A DNA stretch of 43,625 nt from Saccharopolyspora shandongensis (GCF_900106995.1 NZ_FNOK01000072.1:1-43625), one strand, 5' to 3'. Counted from the first letter of the stretch, positions 23,344 through 33,000 are shown. Notes: generated by a model from the sequence alone, not told the origin. A program made the numbers and translations.

Positions 23344-24122
23344 TCAGATCTGCATTAGCACGCCGGAATCAACGACCCATTCCGCGCCTGTAACTTGGCT
23401 TGCCAATGGGGAGACAAGGTAGGCAATCACGCGAGCGACGTCCTCGGGTTCACTGACTCGTTTCGTCAGTTGCGGGCGAACTGAAGTGGCCATGTAGTCG
23501 ACGATGTCAGCAAATTCGATCCCGCGAAACTTCGCCACTTTCTCCCCGAAACCGCCGGGGCGGTCATAGCCGTCCTGGTCAGTCCAGGAGTGACCACGTT
23601 TGATCTGACTCCATTGCCGGTGAACTCGGCAGCCAAGGTTTTTGACAGGGACAACAGCGTCAGCTTGGCCGCCGCGTAGTCGGGATTCAGCATTGTGCCT
23701 AAATGGGCAGAAGAGCTGGAGATATTGACGATCGCACTGTCGCCAGATTCAAGGAGTGCCGGCAGTGCGGCTTTGCTCATGCGCCGCGCAGCATGGAAGT
23801 TCAAGTCGAACATGTCGAGCCATTGTTCCTCGGTGATGTCGAGGAAACCGCTTCGAAGATCCAACCCACCCGCGTTGTTGACCAATCCATCGAGGCGGCC
23901 GTGGCGTTCCAGCACTGTCTCGACGATGCGATCACCTGCTTGCGGGTCGGTCACATCGGCGATGACGTGATCGATCTGTTCATCCGGGTCGCTAGGCCCC
24001 AGATTGCGGCTCACGCCAACTACGGTGGCTCCTTCCGCTGCGAGCAGCTCGGCAGTTGCCCGCCCGATGCCGACGGACGCCCCGGTGACGAGTATCACTC
24101 GATCCTTCAGTTCAAGGTCCAT
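23344..24122 (-). pseudogene. Frameshifted short-chain dehydrogenase/reductase
   Basis: With one frame correction this is a full 259-residue classical SDR: VTGASVGIGRA (cofactor motif), NNAGG, VNISSSSAH (catalytic Ser) and DYAAAK (Tyr/Lys). The frame from ATG 24122 is lost after RTAMTAP near 23560. The rest (GFGEKVAKFRGIEF to GAEWVVDSGVLMQI) continues in the next frame to 23344. Loss of one G from a CCCCGGG run explains the shift. The remaining N-terminal product would lack the substrate-binding end. It could be a sequencing error; the neighbouring methyltransferase has the same kind of single-G loss. Confidence 0.8.
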
Positions 24123-24259
24123 TTGCCTGCTCTCAAGATGTGACGAGATAAGAACGTGGTAGATGGTTCAGCGAGAACTGATTCGGCACCGACCTGATAC
24201 TCACGCGGCCGCAGTGCCTCCGTGATCAGATATCAGCTGGGTCGACATGCTGGTCTCCC

Positions 24260-25083
24260 TCATGCAGGAAATCGCGGGTTGGGCAGATCTGTCGCTGGAG
24301 GTCGCTGCCCCCAGGCTGCGACGCTCGCGATGCACAGATCATCGAACGAGGAGCTCTCGACCTGGTCGGCAAACTCCGCGAGCTCGGCTGCGGTGATCCC
24401 GAAGTATGTATTCAGGTCGGCCGCGATGTGCTCGGCAGTCAGCCGCCACGCACGGCCCATCGGGGTGGCTCCAACACCGTGGCTCGAGGCATGGACACCG
24501 GTGTTGACCAGCCCGTTCGCGCGCAACTGGGCTGGGAACGCTCTCGACCATTCGTAGTCGCTTCCCATTCGCTTGGTGGCGATCGACAGCACCGCCTGAC
24601 TGACCTTGCGGTACAACGCATTCGGCGATGAGTCGAACGGGAACGGTCCGGTGTCCCCCAGGAGGAGCCAGCCACCTGGGGCCAGCGAGCGGACCACCTT
24701 GGCGAGCACGGCGTCACGGTCGGCGATGTGCTCGAACACAAACCTGGAACAAATCAGATTGAAGGCGCCCTCGGGGAAATCATCGACAGTCACATCATGC
24801 GCCATAATCTCCAAATTTGAGGGACGCCCTTCGTCTGAAATCAGGCTGGTGTCGAGATCGGTGGCAACGACACGGCCGCGAGGACATTGGGTGGCCAGCC
24901 AGTTTGCAACTGTACCGACGCCAGCTCCGATCTCCAGTTCCAGTCGGGCTGGATACCGAGCCTCCCGAGCCGGTGGATGGTGTCAGAGTCAAACGCCGCC
25001 GCCAACGCAGTCAACCGTTCCGCCTCCGCGGCATGGCCGTGCGTGAAGAGAACCTGCCCGTAAGGAATCGCACTCGAGACCAT
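24260..25083 (-). pseudogene. Frameshifted class I SAM methyltransferase
   Basis: With one base restored this is a 274-residue SAM-dependent methyltransferase. The N-terminus has a THGHAAEAERL motif typical of small-molecule methyltransferases. SAM motif I (LEIGAGVGTVA) appears only in the alternative frame, followed by a VVATDLD acidic strand, FNLICSRFVFEHIAD and LAPGGWLLLGD. The frame from ATG 25083 is lost after IQPDW near 24935-24945, where a GGGAACTGG-like run has one G too few. From ATG 25083 only an 80-residue peptide is made. The ribosome site GAAAGG precedes ATG 25083. Substrate unknown. Confidence 0.8.
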
Positions 25084-25782
25084 ACCAATACCTTTCTACG
25101 ATTCAACCAACCAAAGAGAGACCAACTTTTCGGACTCCCGAATTCTCGGCCGGTGCCCGCCCTCTATGACAATTGGCCAGTTGCTGTAGGGAAATGGTCC
25201 GACTACTTACCATCAGTCGCAGGCGGCTCGGCGGACGAGGGGAAAGTCCAGGAAGGTTTGCCCGTTTGACTCGAGCCGTGTCCGTGTTCGAGTTGGATCA
25301 CGCCTAGCAAGTTGTCAGCCCGGAAGCGTTGAGACCATGCGGGGAGAAAACTTCCGCTCGCAGACGATCAACCTGGCGGAGCAACCCGCCGATCAACTCC
25401 CCGGGAAGCACGCCGCCGACGACGGCACGCGACTCCACAGCGTCTCAACACCGTCCCAGAATCCCCACCAGCCAATGGAAACCCGCCAACGTACGCCATC
25501 GCAGGGCAGTACCCCGTGCGCCCGGGAACTCGGCCCGGCACTGGGGACGAGTGCAATCTTGGTGAGTCGTGCGGGCAACGCTCAACTCAAGTCGTGGCCA
25601 GTGCTAGGCCGGGGCCGGTAGCTTTGTGCTGCGGGCACAGGGATCGACCACTTCGGGAACGAGATGCTCCGCCACCCTCTCCGGTCCAGGCGGCGCGTCG
25701 CCCGGCCGTTCGCTGTCGACGCACAAATTCGTAATCGCGCGCCACGGAGTATTTGCCCCTGACGCACGCAAGGGAGAACGAC
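25084..25782. other. Long intergenic region, no recognised gene
   Basis: 699 bases between the methyltransferase start (minus) and the 114-residue unknown (plus). The part next to the methyltransferase is comparatively A/T-rich and promoter-like. Small ORFs at 25329-25621 lack ribosome sites and look like chance. TTGACT at 25266-25271 could be a -35 box, but no good -10 follows. Confidence 0.4.
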
Positions 25783-26127
25783 ATGTCTGCCATGGACCCG
25801 GGCGTCATCGCCCCCGAATCCCCGCAGAGCTTCAGCAGCGCCCTCGACCAGGTGCTCTTCCACATGGGCTCGGCCCTGAACGACGAGCAGGCGAACAAGG
25901 TGGCCGGCTACCTGGAAGGCGGAAAGGCGTTGCCCGCGGCGGAAGCGCTGGCGTCCATCGCTGCGGCCAAGCGGCGAATGGTTTCGCGTGAAGACCGCAA
26001 CATCCTTCGGACAGTCATCGAAACCTACAACGGCGATCTCACCCACATCAGCAGCCTGGAGTCGCAAGCTGTCACCGATGCCCCGACGGTCACGATCAAA
26101 GCCCCCCGTTTACTCGGTCTGGCTTGA
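25783..26127 (+). CDS. Unknown 114-residue protein
   Basis: A small soluble protein with strong codon bias and an AGGGAG ribosome site before ATG 25783. It appears largely helical (SSALDQVLFHMGSALNDEQ, EALASIAAAKRRM, LRTVIETYNGDL). No signal peptide, zinc ligands or known motif is seen. It is a single-gene unit ended by two hairpins (26136 and 26249). I do not recognise it. Confidence 0.7.
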   Translation: MSAMDPGVIAPESPQSFSSALDQVLFHMGSALNDEQANKVAGYLEGGKALPAAEALASIAAAKRRMVSREDRNILRTVIETYNGDLTHISSLESQAVTDAPTVTIKAPRLLGLA

Positions 26128-26135
26128 TCCGGCCA

Positions 26136-26154
26136 ACCGTGCACGATGCACGGT
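26136..26154. terminator. Hairpin after the 114-residue gene
   Basis: ACCGTGCA (26136-26143) pairs perfectly with TGCACGGT (26147-26154) over a CGA loop, 8 bases after the stop. Confidence 0.6.
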
Positions 26155-26248
26155 GCCACCAAGCACAAATGAATCTCCGTGCGAGGGGGCAGGAATTGCT
26201 GTCCCCCTCGACAAGTGCGCGAATCACTCTGCGGTACGCACCACGAAT

Positions 26249-26288
26249 GCGCCGTGCGGCGTCGATCCTTGCCGACACCGCACGGCGC
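26249..26288. terminator. Convergent terminator hairpin
   Basis: A 16-bp stem with one mismatch (26249-26264 with 26273-26288) and an 8-base loop, between the 114-residue gene and the convergent SsgA-family gene. Confidence 0.75.
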
Positions 26289-26307
26289 GAGTGTGAATAC
26301 CGGTCGG

Positions 26308-26736
26308 TTACAGGTCGTTTGGGAGCAGCCGGTTCAACGCCTCGTCGACACTCATCCACCGGTGTTCGTCGCCGGGTTCGACGATGTCATAGGTGTCGTT
26401 CAAGAATTGTGCCAGCTTCTCAGCCGGCGTTTCGAAGGTGGCCTGTCCCGATGGCGAGCGCAACGTGATCAAGAGGAGTTCGGGCTTGTCCGGACAAGGG
26501 CCGATGCGCATGTCACCTTCCCCGCTGTCGGCGACCAGCCCGTCGGCGAGTAGGTCACGGGCAACCTCCCAGCGAACCTGGTGGCTCTGCCCCGCGTTGA
26601 AGATCACGGCCACCGCGTACGGGTCGCGGGTTTCGTACCGCAGTTCCACCCGAACCGGTGCGCTCACCCCTGGCAGGGCAGCCAGGCTGAAGACCGTGGC
26701 GAAGCGGATGATCGTCCGGTGGTTCTTGGCCATCAT
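26308..26736 (-). CDS. SsgA-family sporulation/cell division regulator
   Basis: A 142-residue member of the SsgA-like protein family, small actinomycete proteins that guide septum and cell-wall remodelling during sporulation. The family pattern is clear: VRVELRYETRDPYAV, WEVARDLLADGL, GEGDMRIGP, LRSPSGQATFETP and FLNDTY, then a C-terminal DEALNRLL. ATG 26736 is preceded by GAAGGAG; the neighbouring second ATG is also possible. Which SsgA-G subgroup it belongs to cannot be told by eye. It is transcribed away from the SARP regulator. Confidence 0.9.
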   Translation of the reverse strand: MMAKNHRTIIRFATVFSLAALPGVSAPVRVELRYETRDPYAVAVIFNAGQSHQVRWEVARDLLADGLVADSGEGDMRIGPCPDKPELLLITLRSPSGQATFETPAEKLAQFLNDTYDIVEPGDEHRWMSVDEALNRLLPNDL

Positions 26737-27094
26737 GCTGCACTCCTTCAAGCTTGACTCCCACTCGAAATGCAGCATGGCCAACCTGGATTCACTTCTT
26801 CTTCACGACATCTTCAGACTCCGGCGGGCACCTGGACTGCTCCGTTCGGCAGGCGCTCAACCAGGCCAACGGGAGGCCTGAGCCCAGCCGTCGCCCCGAA
26901 GAAGATCCGTTTTGACCGATTGATCGATCGAGACGATCCAGTACCGGAAAACGGAACCCGATGGTAACCCCTGACGCGTGTACAAACAGGCAATCCTTCG
27001 GGCAATGAGCCGCCTCGGGCACAATTCGGTACACGAAGGTGCACTATTGCGGAGAGAGACGCTATCTTTTGCGACCGTGGAAATAGGGGTGGCG
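26737..27094. other. Divergent regulatory region of the SARP gene
   Basis: 358 bases between the SsgA-family gene and the large regulator. It includes a TTGACC (26920-26925) near an ATTGATCGATC palindromic stretch, a possible promoter or operator. A TTTTGCGACC region lies just before the regulator's GTG/ATG starts. No gene seen. Confidence 0.4.
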
Positions 27095-30000
27095 ATGCCC
27101 GCAGGCGCGAACGGACCGCTTCAGGTCACGTTGCTTGGACCGTTGCGTGTTTGGCTCGGACAGGACGAGATCTCGCTTGGTCCGCCACGCCAACGAGCCG
27201 TGTTCGCGGTGCTGGCGCTGCAGTGCAACCACGTCGTGCCCCGGCACGAAATCATCAACGCCCTTTGGGGGGATCGCCCGCCGGCCAGCGCCGAAGGCAG
27301 CGTCTACACCTACATTTCGGGACTGCGCCGCAGCCTGGAACCGCAGCGCTCCCACCGGTCCAACGACGGCGTCCTGATCTCGCATTCCGCCGGTTACACG
27401 CTCCGGCTGCCGACGGAGAACCTGGACGTCAAGGTGTTCGACCGGTTGCGCGAGCAGGGGCGGCAGCAGCTCACCTCCGGCGACCACGAGGGCGCGGTCG
27501 AGTCCCTGGACGCCGCATTGGGCTTGTGGCAAGGGGAGGCTCTCGCTGGTATTCCGGGACCGTTCGCCCAGCTGCAGCGCGAACGACTCGCTGAGTTACG
27601 GCTCATGACCATCGAACACCGCTCGACAGCAATGCTCGCGCACGGCAGCCACGTCGAGCTGGCGGCCGAACTTGCCGGCCTGGTCCGCGAATTCCCGTTG
27701 CGTGAGTCCCTGCGCGCGCTGCTGATGACCGCCTTGTACCGCAGTGGCAGACCGGCGGAGGCGTTAGAGATCTTCCGCGAGGCCCGCCGGGCGTTGGTTG
27801 AAGAGCTCGGCATCGAACCCGGGCCTGAGCTGAGGCGAGTGCATGAACAGATCCTGGCCAACGATCCTGACTTGAGCCCGACACCGGTGCGGAAATCGCT
27901 GGTTCGCCACGCCACGCCGCTCTCGATCGTTCCCGCCTACGTCAACCGGGCACTGCAGCAAAGCGACAAGAGGCGTTACGTCGGACGCCTGGCTGAAAGC
28001 AGGCGCCTGCAGGAACTGGTCGCGGAAGTGCTGGCCGGCCGCGGCCGTTCGGTGTGGATCGAGGGCGAACCCGGTATCGGCAAGTCGGAGCTGCTCACGG
28101 TCGCCCTCGCCGATGCCGGCCGTCTCGGCTGCCAACTCGCCTGGGCGGTCGCCGACGAACTGAGTCAGCGGTTCCCGCTGCAGGTCATGGCGGAATGCCT
28201 TGGCATCGACACGAAAGCACCCGACCCGCGACGGGCGAAGCTGGCCGCCACCCTGCATGGTGAGCGCTCCACGGAGCCGGTGGATCAGCTCCTGGAGCTC
28301 GTCGACGAGCTGTGTGCCATCTCGCCGCTGATCCTGGTCATCGACGACCTGCAGTGGGCGGACGAAGCCAGCGTGCTGGTGTGGCACCGGCTTTGCGCGG
28401 CAACGCGCCAGTTGCCGTTGCTGCTCGTGGCCGCGACACGCCCGGCACCCGACAGGGTTGAGCTGCGGCAGCTGCGCCGCGCCGTCGAGTCGCGCGACGG
28501 TGAAGTCTTCCTCCTCGAACCGCTGACCGATCTGGAGACCATCCAGCTGCTTCGCGAGATCGTCGGGGCCAAACCAGGGCCAGTGCTGCGGGAAATTGCG
28601 GGGCGCGCGGCGGGAAACCCGCTGTATGTGCAGGAAATCACCGGCACACTGCTGCGCTCTGAGGCAGTAGCGATCACCAATGGCACCGCAGACGTTCCCG
28701 CCTCGTCGATCTCGCAAGCCCCTCGGTCTTTGGTCGCCGCGATCGGCAAACGACTGGAGTTCCTCTCCTCGCCAACCCGGGAAGTGCTTCGCTGGGGCGC
28801 CCTGCTCGGCTTGGAGTTCTCCTGCACGGAAGTCGCCGCCGCTATGGGTAGACAAGCGTTCGAGCTGCTGGACGCCTTCGAAGAGGCCGTCTCCGCCGAC
28901 GTTCTGGTCGATGCCGAAGTCCAGATGGCATTCCGCCACCCGTTGCTGCGCCAGGCGCTCTACGACGGAATCCCGAAGGCCGCCCGGGGCGCACTGCACC
29001 GGCAGGCGGCGGAAAAACTGGCTGAGGTCGGCGCACGGGTCGAGCAGGTCGCCGAGCATCTTCTCGCAGCATCGACCGCCAACGACCGCTGGGTACTGGA
29101 ATGGCTGGCGGAGCATCACGTCGCGGTGTCCAACCGTGCCCCGCTGATCGCCATCGACCTTTTCTCACGCGCGCTCGAAAACTGCCCGGTCGGTGACCCG
29201 AACCGGGAAGTGCTGCTCGCCGCGCTCGTGAAGGTAATGTTCCGGGCGGGACGCGACACGGAAAACAAAGCACGCCAGGCCCTCGCGATCGCCACCGACC
29301 CGTACCGGTCGGCGGAGATGCGACAGCTGCTGGTCGCGACGCTGTACCGCAAGGGCGAGTTGGCCGCTGCTCTCGACACGCTGGGCAACGCGGCCGACGA
29401 TCCAGCAGTACCGGAGATCTGGCGCAGTAGGCACAGGTCGCTGGCAGCGAACTTCCAGCGCGGCGACCTCAGCGATCTCGACGCCACTCAGAAAAGCGCC
29501 GACAATGCCTACGCGCAGGCAGTAACCACCGGCGAGCCCTACCCCATCGCGCACGCATTGCAGACCATGTGGCTGGTCGAGTCGGTGCAGCGGGATCACG
29601 TACGCGCGCTCGAACACGTCGACAAGGCGCTCGAAGTGGTCGGGAATGATCCCGAATTCTCCGAGTTCCGCTTCGACCTGCTCGACAACCGCACGTTCAC
29701 GCTGCAGAACCTGGATCGCCTCGACGAGGCGGAAACGACGATGCTCGAGGCTCGCCAGATCGCGGCCCAGCACCTTCCGTCCAGTGGCCTCCAAGTTGCC
29801 GAGGCGGTCCACTACTTCTGGGTAGGCCGCTGGGACGACGCCATGCTCCAGTTGCAGACCTTGACCGAGGACGGCCCTGCGATCTCCTTCTACGGATTGC
29901 GCGAGCCCGGCCCAGCGGCGCTGCTTTCGCACGGCGTCAGCGCGTTGATCGCCGGGCAGCGGGAAGACGGCAAGACAGCCGCCCGCCATCTGGACGCTGC

Positions 30001-30793
30001 CGAGGAGTACGCGCCATCCAGCGGCGCGGAGCGCGAGAATGTTGACTTCTTGCTGATCGCCCGGGCGTTGGCGGCCGAACAACGCGGCGAGCCGGAGAAG
30101 TCACTGTCGATTATGGACCCGATCCTGAATCCCGGATTCGCCCCGCTGATGCTGCGCCACCAGTGGTTGCCGATCATGGTCCGGTTGGCGGTCGAACTCG
30201 GCGACCTCGATCTGGCGAACCAGGCGTTGGCCGTGTGCCGGGACGAAGCCGCCAAGGAAACCCGGCCGGCCCGGGCATTCGCCGCAGCGGCCCGTTGCGA
30301 GGGACTCATCGCTGGTGACCCCGAACCGGTCATGGCGGCGGGGCGGCACTACCGGGAAGTGGGGCGCGTGGTCGAACTGGCCGGGGCTTTGGAGGATGCT
30401 GCTTTACTTCTGGCGCAACGGAATCTGCTCAAGGACGCGCAGTGCGCACTCGACGAGGCGATCCAGCACTTCGCCGGGCTGTCCGCCCGCTGGGACATCC
30501 GCCGCGCCGAGTCACGACTCCGCGGGTTCGGGATCCGCCCGAGTCCGGACATCTCGGTCGTCCATCCCGCCGAGGGCTGGGAGGCGCTGTCCCGCGATGA
30601 GGTCCGGATCGCGATTCTCGTGGCCGAGGGCCGCTCCAACCCGGACATCGCGGCCGAACTGGGCCTGCCGAGACGCGTGGTGCAAAGTCACGTTGCCCGC
30701 ATCCTGGGAAAGCTCAACGCGCATTCCCGAGTCGCCATCGTCGACGAGGTCCGCAGGCGCGAATCGGAGAGTCTGCAGGCCGATCACGCGTAA
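27095..30793 (+). CDS. SARP-LAL type pathway regulator (SARP + AAA ATPase + LuxR)
   Basis: About 1232 residues. Residues 5-95 form an OmpR-like winged helix of SARP regulators (LGPLRVWLG, PRQRAVFAVLAL, VYTYISGLRRSL). About 100-255 is the bacterial transcriptional activation domain (FPLRESLRALLMTALYRSGR, ELGIEPGPELRR). An ATPase domain follows, with Walker A GEPGIGKS near 323 and Walker B LILVIDDLQWAD near 413. A long TPR-like helical region runs to about 1150. A LuxR helix-turn-helix closes it at about 1165-1230 (VRIAILVAEGRSNPDIAAELG, VVQSHVARILGKL). Such fusions (PimR/AfsR plus LAL) activate antibiotic clusters. ATG 27095 is preceded by AGGGGTGG; GTG 27077 is an alternative. Its stop overlaps the convergent gene by ten bases. 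Confidence 0.92.
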   Translation: MPAGANGPLQVTLLGPLRVWLGQDEISLGPPRQRAVFAVLALQCNHVVPRHEIINALWGDRPPASAEGSVYTYISGLRRSLEPQRSHRSNDGVLISHSAGYTLRLPTENLDVKVFDRLREQGRQQLTSGDHEGAVESLDAALGLWQGEALAGIPGPFAQLQRERLAELRLMTIEHRSTAMLAHGSHVELAAELAGLVREFPLRESLRALLMTALYRSGRPAEALEIFREARRALVEELGIEPGPELRRVHEQILANDPDLSPTPVRKSLVRHATPLSIVPAYVNRALQQSDKRRYVGRLAESRRLQELVAEVLAGRGRSVWIEGEPGIGKSELLTVALADAGRLGCQLAWAVADELSQRFPLQVMAECLGIDTKAPDPRRAKLAATLHGERSTEPVDQLLELVDELCAISPLILVIDDLQWADEASVLVWHRLCAATRQLPLLLVAATRPAPDRVELRQLRRAVESRDGEVFLLEPLTDLETIQLLREIVGAKPGPVLREIAGRAAGNPLYVQEITGTLLRSEAVAITNGTADVPASSISQAPRSLVAAIGKRLEFLSSPTREVLRWGALLGLEFSCTEVAAAMGRQAFELLDAFEEAVSADVLVDAEVQMAFRHPLLRQALYDGIPKAARGALHRQAAEKLAEVGARVEQVAEHLLAASTANDRWVLEWLAEHHVAVSNRAPLIAIDLFSRALENCPVGDPNREVLLAALVKVMFRAGRDTENKARQALAIATDPYRSAEMRQLLVATLYRKGELAAALDTLGNAADDPAVPEIWRSRHRSLAANFQRGDLSDLDATQKSADNAYAQAVTTGEPYPIAHALQTMWLVESVQRDHVRALEHVDKALEVVGNDPEFSEFRFDLLDNRTFTLQNLDRLDEAETTMLEARQIAAQHLPSSGLQVAEAVHYFWVGRWDDAMLQLQTLTEDGPAISFYGLREPGPAALLSHGVSALIAGQREDGKTAARHLDAAEEYAPSSGAERENVDFLLIARALAAEQRGEPEKSLSIMDPILNPGFAPLMLRHQWLPIMVRLAVELGDLDLANQALAVCRDEAAKETRPARAFAAAARCEGLIAGDPEPVMAAGRHYREVGRVVELAGALEDAALLLAQRNLLKDAQCALDEAIQHFAGLSARWDIRRAESRLRGFGIRPSPDISVVHPAEGWEALSRDEVRIAILVAEGRSNPDIAAELGLPRRVVQSHVARILGKLNAHSRVAIVDEVRRRESESLQADHA

Positions 30794-31104
30794 TCGCTCG
30801 GGTCGACATCCAGCAGCAGATCGCGGACCGCGGACCGCAATCGTTCGCTCTGCAAGGGAGTGAGGACCGCAGCGGTGCCGTCCGGTGCGGTCAGCACCAG
30901 CTGGCGGCCGGTGAATGTGAGGGTGAGTTCGCGGTCGTGGCCTTGCTCGTCACTGCAGGGCAGCACACGGCGAGTCGTTCTCGCCGCAAGGGTGTCCCTA
31001 GTGGACCTCGAGTTCTTCTGCGCCATGGCGTTGCGGCGCTTGCGGTTTTCGGCGCCTACCGCGGCGGGGGCGCAACCGGCCGTTGTCCTGATCCGTACAC
31101 CCAT
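30784..31104 (-). CDS. Unknown 106-residue basic protein
   Basis: The ATG at 31104 overlaps the stop of the upstream LuxR gene (TGATG) and has GGAG inside that gene, indicating coupled translation. An internal ATG at 31026 could give an 80-residue form. The N-terminal third is basic (GAENRKRRNAMAQKNSR). The rest reads HDRELTLTFTGRQLVLTAPDGTAAVLTPLQ, a beta-rich stretch, then an amphipathic helix. No family recognised. It may act with the LuxR protein. Confidence 0.6.
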   Translation of the reverse strand: MGVRIRTTAGCAPAAVGAENRKRRNAMAQKNSRSTRDTLAARTTRRVLPCSDEQGHDRELTLTFTGRQLVLTAPDGTAAVLTPLQSERLRSAVRDLLLDVDPSDYA

Positions 31105-31721
31105 CAGATCGCTCCGGCTCTCATCGCAAAAGCCACCGCGTGCGGCCGGTTACGCAGGTTCAGGCGATTGGTCACCCCGTAGATGACGTTCTTCACCGTC
31201 CGCTCCGAATAGCACAGCTTCTCCGCGATCTCCACGGTGTCCAACCCATCGGCCATCAACCGCAGCACATCAACCTCACGGCTGGTCAGCCCGGACGCGT
31301 TCAAACCCCGCGGCGTCAGCACTTCACGCTGCAGATGATCGACCTGCTTGAGCAACTCACCCAGCAGATCCGGCGGCATCACAGCACCACCCCTGGCCGC
31401 GGCCACCACGCTGTTGATCAGCCTCGTCCCGGTCGCGGCGATTCGCGGCAGCACCGCCACCACACGGGCCTCCACCGCACGTAGGACATCGGACGGATCG
31501 AGCTCGTTGGCCACCAGCACACGAGGCACCGACACCTGCTGTGCCGACAGGCGCAGATCAGCCAGCACCTGGGCACTCACGCGGTCCGCGGCGAACACGA
31601 CCACATCGGCGTCGGCCGGACTCGGCACGACGAACAACTCCGCCCGCGGCTTCAGACAACTCACCAACCCGGCCAGGGTGATCGGGTCTGCTGCCTGCAC
31701 GGCCACTCGCACTCGGTCCAT
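31104..31721 (-). CDS. LuxR/NarL-type regulator with atypical receiver, copy 1
   Basis: A 205-residue NarL/FixJ-like regulator. The C-terminal helix-turn-helix (LTSREVDVLRLMADGLDTVEIAEKL, then YSERTVKNVIYGV) is standard. The N-terminal half has the receiver-like fold (VRVAVQAADPITLAGL, VLVANELDPSDVL), but the phosphorylated Asp is not at its place: the third strand reads ADVVVFAADR, and the acidic pair is AAD. It probably works without phosphorylation, perhaps sensing a ligand. ATG 31721 has GGGAGAT upstream. It is about 80% similar to the next copy, promoter region included, showing tandem duplication. Confidence 0.85.
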   Translation of the reverse strand: MDRVRVAVQAADPITLAGLVSCLKPRAELFVVPSPADADVVVFAADRVSAQVLADLRLSAQQVSVPRVLVANELDPSDVLRAVEARVVAVLPRIAATGTRLINSVVAAARGGAVMPPDLLGELLKQVDHLQREVLTPRGLNASGLTSREVDVLRLMADGLDTVEIAEKLCYSERTVKNVIYGVTNRLNLRNRPHAVAFAMRAGAI

Positions 31722-31735
31722 CAGGATCTCCCACA

Positions 31736-31767
31736 CGCTCCGTGACTACGCTCCGTGACGCTGTGAC
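31736..31767. repeat. Direct repeats upstream of LuxR copy 1
   Basis: CGCTCCGTGAC occurs at 31736-31746 and again at 31749-31759 with a 13-base period, followed by the related GCTGTGAC at 31760-31767. It lies just ahead of the LuxR start and could be a regulator-binding array. Confidence 0.4.
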
Positions 31768-31958
31768 CTCAGTGTGCAGAACCCATCTTCACAAAATCTC
31801 TACACCATCTAAAGATCGCATCCATGGTGAACATCGAGGTCCTTCCCCTGTGCTATGCCGTTGGGAGTTTTCGAATTTCGGCGCCCGACCCTGTGGAGCG
31901 CGACGCAGCCGACCTACGCCCAGACTTTGCACGCTCACCGCCCCGTTGCCGGGCGCGG

Positions 31959-32576
31959 TCAGATCACCCCGGCTCGCATCGCAAAAGCCACCGCGTGTGG
32001 CCGGTTGCGGAGGTTGAGCCGACCGGTCACGCCGTAGATGACATTCTTGACGGTCCGCTCGGAATAGCACAGCTTCTGCGCGATCTCCGCGGTGTCCATT
32101 CCATCGGCCATCAACCGCAGGACGTCGACCTCCCGGGTGGTCAGCCCGGAAGAGTTCAATCCGCGGGGCGTCAGCACTTCCCGGCGCAGGTAGTCGATCT
32201 TCTTGAGCAACTCGCCCAGCAGATCGGGCGGCATCATGCCCCCGCCGTTGGCCGCGGCGACTACGCTGTTGATCAGCCTCGTCCCGGTCGCGGCCGTTCG
32301 CGGCAGCACAGCCACCACACGGGATTCGACCACGCTGAGCACGTCGGCGGGGTTGAGCTCGTTGGTCACCAGCACTCTGGGCACGGAGACCTCTTGCGCC
32401 GACTGCCGCAGGTCGGCCAGGACCTGGGTGTTGACCCGATCCGCGACGAATACGATCACGTCGGCCTCAGCGTGGTTCGGCTCTATGACCAGCTCCGGCC
32501 GTGACGTCAGGCAGCTGGTGAGGCCGGCCAGGGTGATGGGGTCTGCTGCCTGCACGGCCACTCGCACTCGGTCCAT
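31959..32576 (-). CDS. LuxR/NarL-type regulator with atypical receiver, copy 2
   Basis: A 205-residue paralogue of the regulator at 31104-31721, same length and layout: receiver-like N-terminus without the phospho-Asp (ADVIVFVADR) and a NarL-type helix-turn-helix (LTTREVDVLRLMADGMDTAEIAQKL). ATG 32576 has GGGAG upstream. Differences cluster in the N-terminal half, while the DNA-binding half is nearly the same, so both likely bind the same sites but respond to different signals, or form heterodimers. A conserved block (CTCAGTGTGC, then CTTCAC.AA.TCTCTA) lies upstream of both copies. Confidence 0.85.
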   Translation of the reverse strand: MDRVRVAVQAADPITLAGLTSCLTSRPELVIEPNHAEADVIVFVADRVNTQVLADLRQSAQEVSVPRVLVTNELNPADVLSVVESRVVAVLPRTAATGTRLINSVVAAANGGGMMPPDLLGELLKKIDYLRREVLTPRGLNSSGLTTREVDVLRLMADGMDTAEIAQKLCYSERTVKNVIYGVTGRLNLRNRPHAVAFAMRAGVI

Positions 32577-32670
32577 CGGGACTCCCACACGTTGAGTGAT
32601 GATGTGATCTCAGTGTGCGAAGCCCGTCTTCACGAATTCTCTATGTCGCCTCTATGCGAGAGAGCCCTGG

Positions 32671-32865
32671 TCAGGACTCTTGCGCGACCAACCGGCAACG
32701 GTTCCACTCGTCCAGCAGGAGGTCGATCCAGATGACGTGGAGTTGAGCCGCCTGGTCGTCCCCCGACGCACGGCACCGCAGGATGTACTCGCGAGTATCC
32801 GCCATCTCAGACTCCAGCTGCCGCAGCACGTGCTCAACATCCTCAGGCAGATCGATCGTCGCCAA
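32671..32865 (-). CDS. Unknown 64-residue acidic protein
   Basis: The TTG start at 32865 is preceded by a very strong GAGGAGGAG site. The product is a short, helical, acidic peptide (DLPEDVEHVLRQLESEMADTR, cut here, then ILRCRAS and WIDLLLDEWNRCRLV), with a coiled-coil look in its first 30 residues. No family recognised. It lies between the LuxR pair and the ABC ATPase on the same strand. Confidence 0.6.
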   Translation of the reverse strand: MATIDLPEDVEHVLRQLESEMADTREYILRCRASGDDQAAQLHVIWIDLLLDEWNRCRLVAQES

Positions 32866-33000
32866 CGAACTCCTCCTCGATCCGACGTTTACGGACCAAC
32901 CATGCCTGAATATCGACGCGGTAGCCGATCCGGCAACCAGAACTGACCTTTCGACTAGTGCACTCTGCCTGGTAACGCACCGCCGGCGACGAAACGCGCC

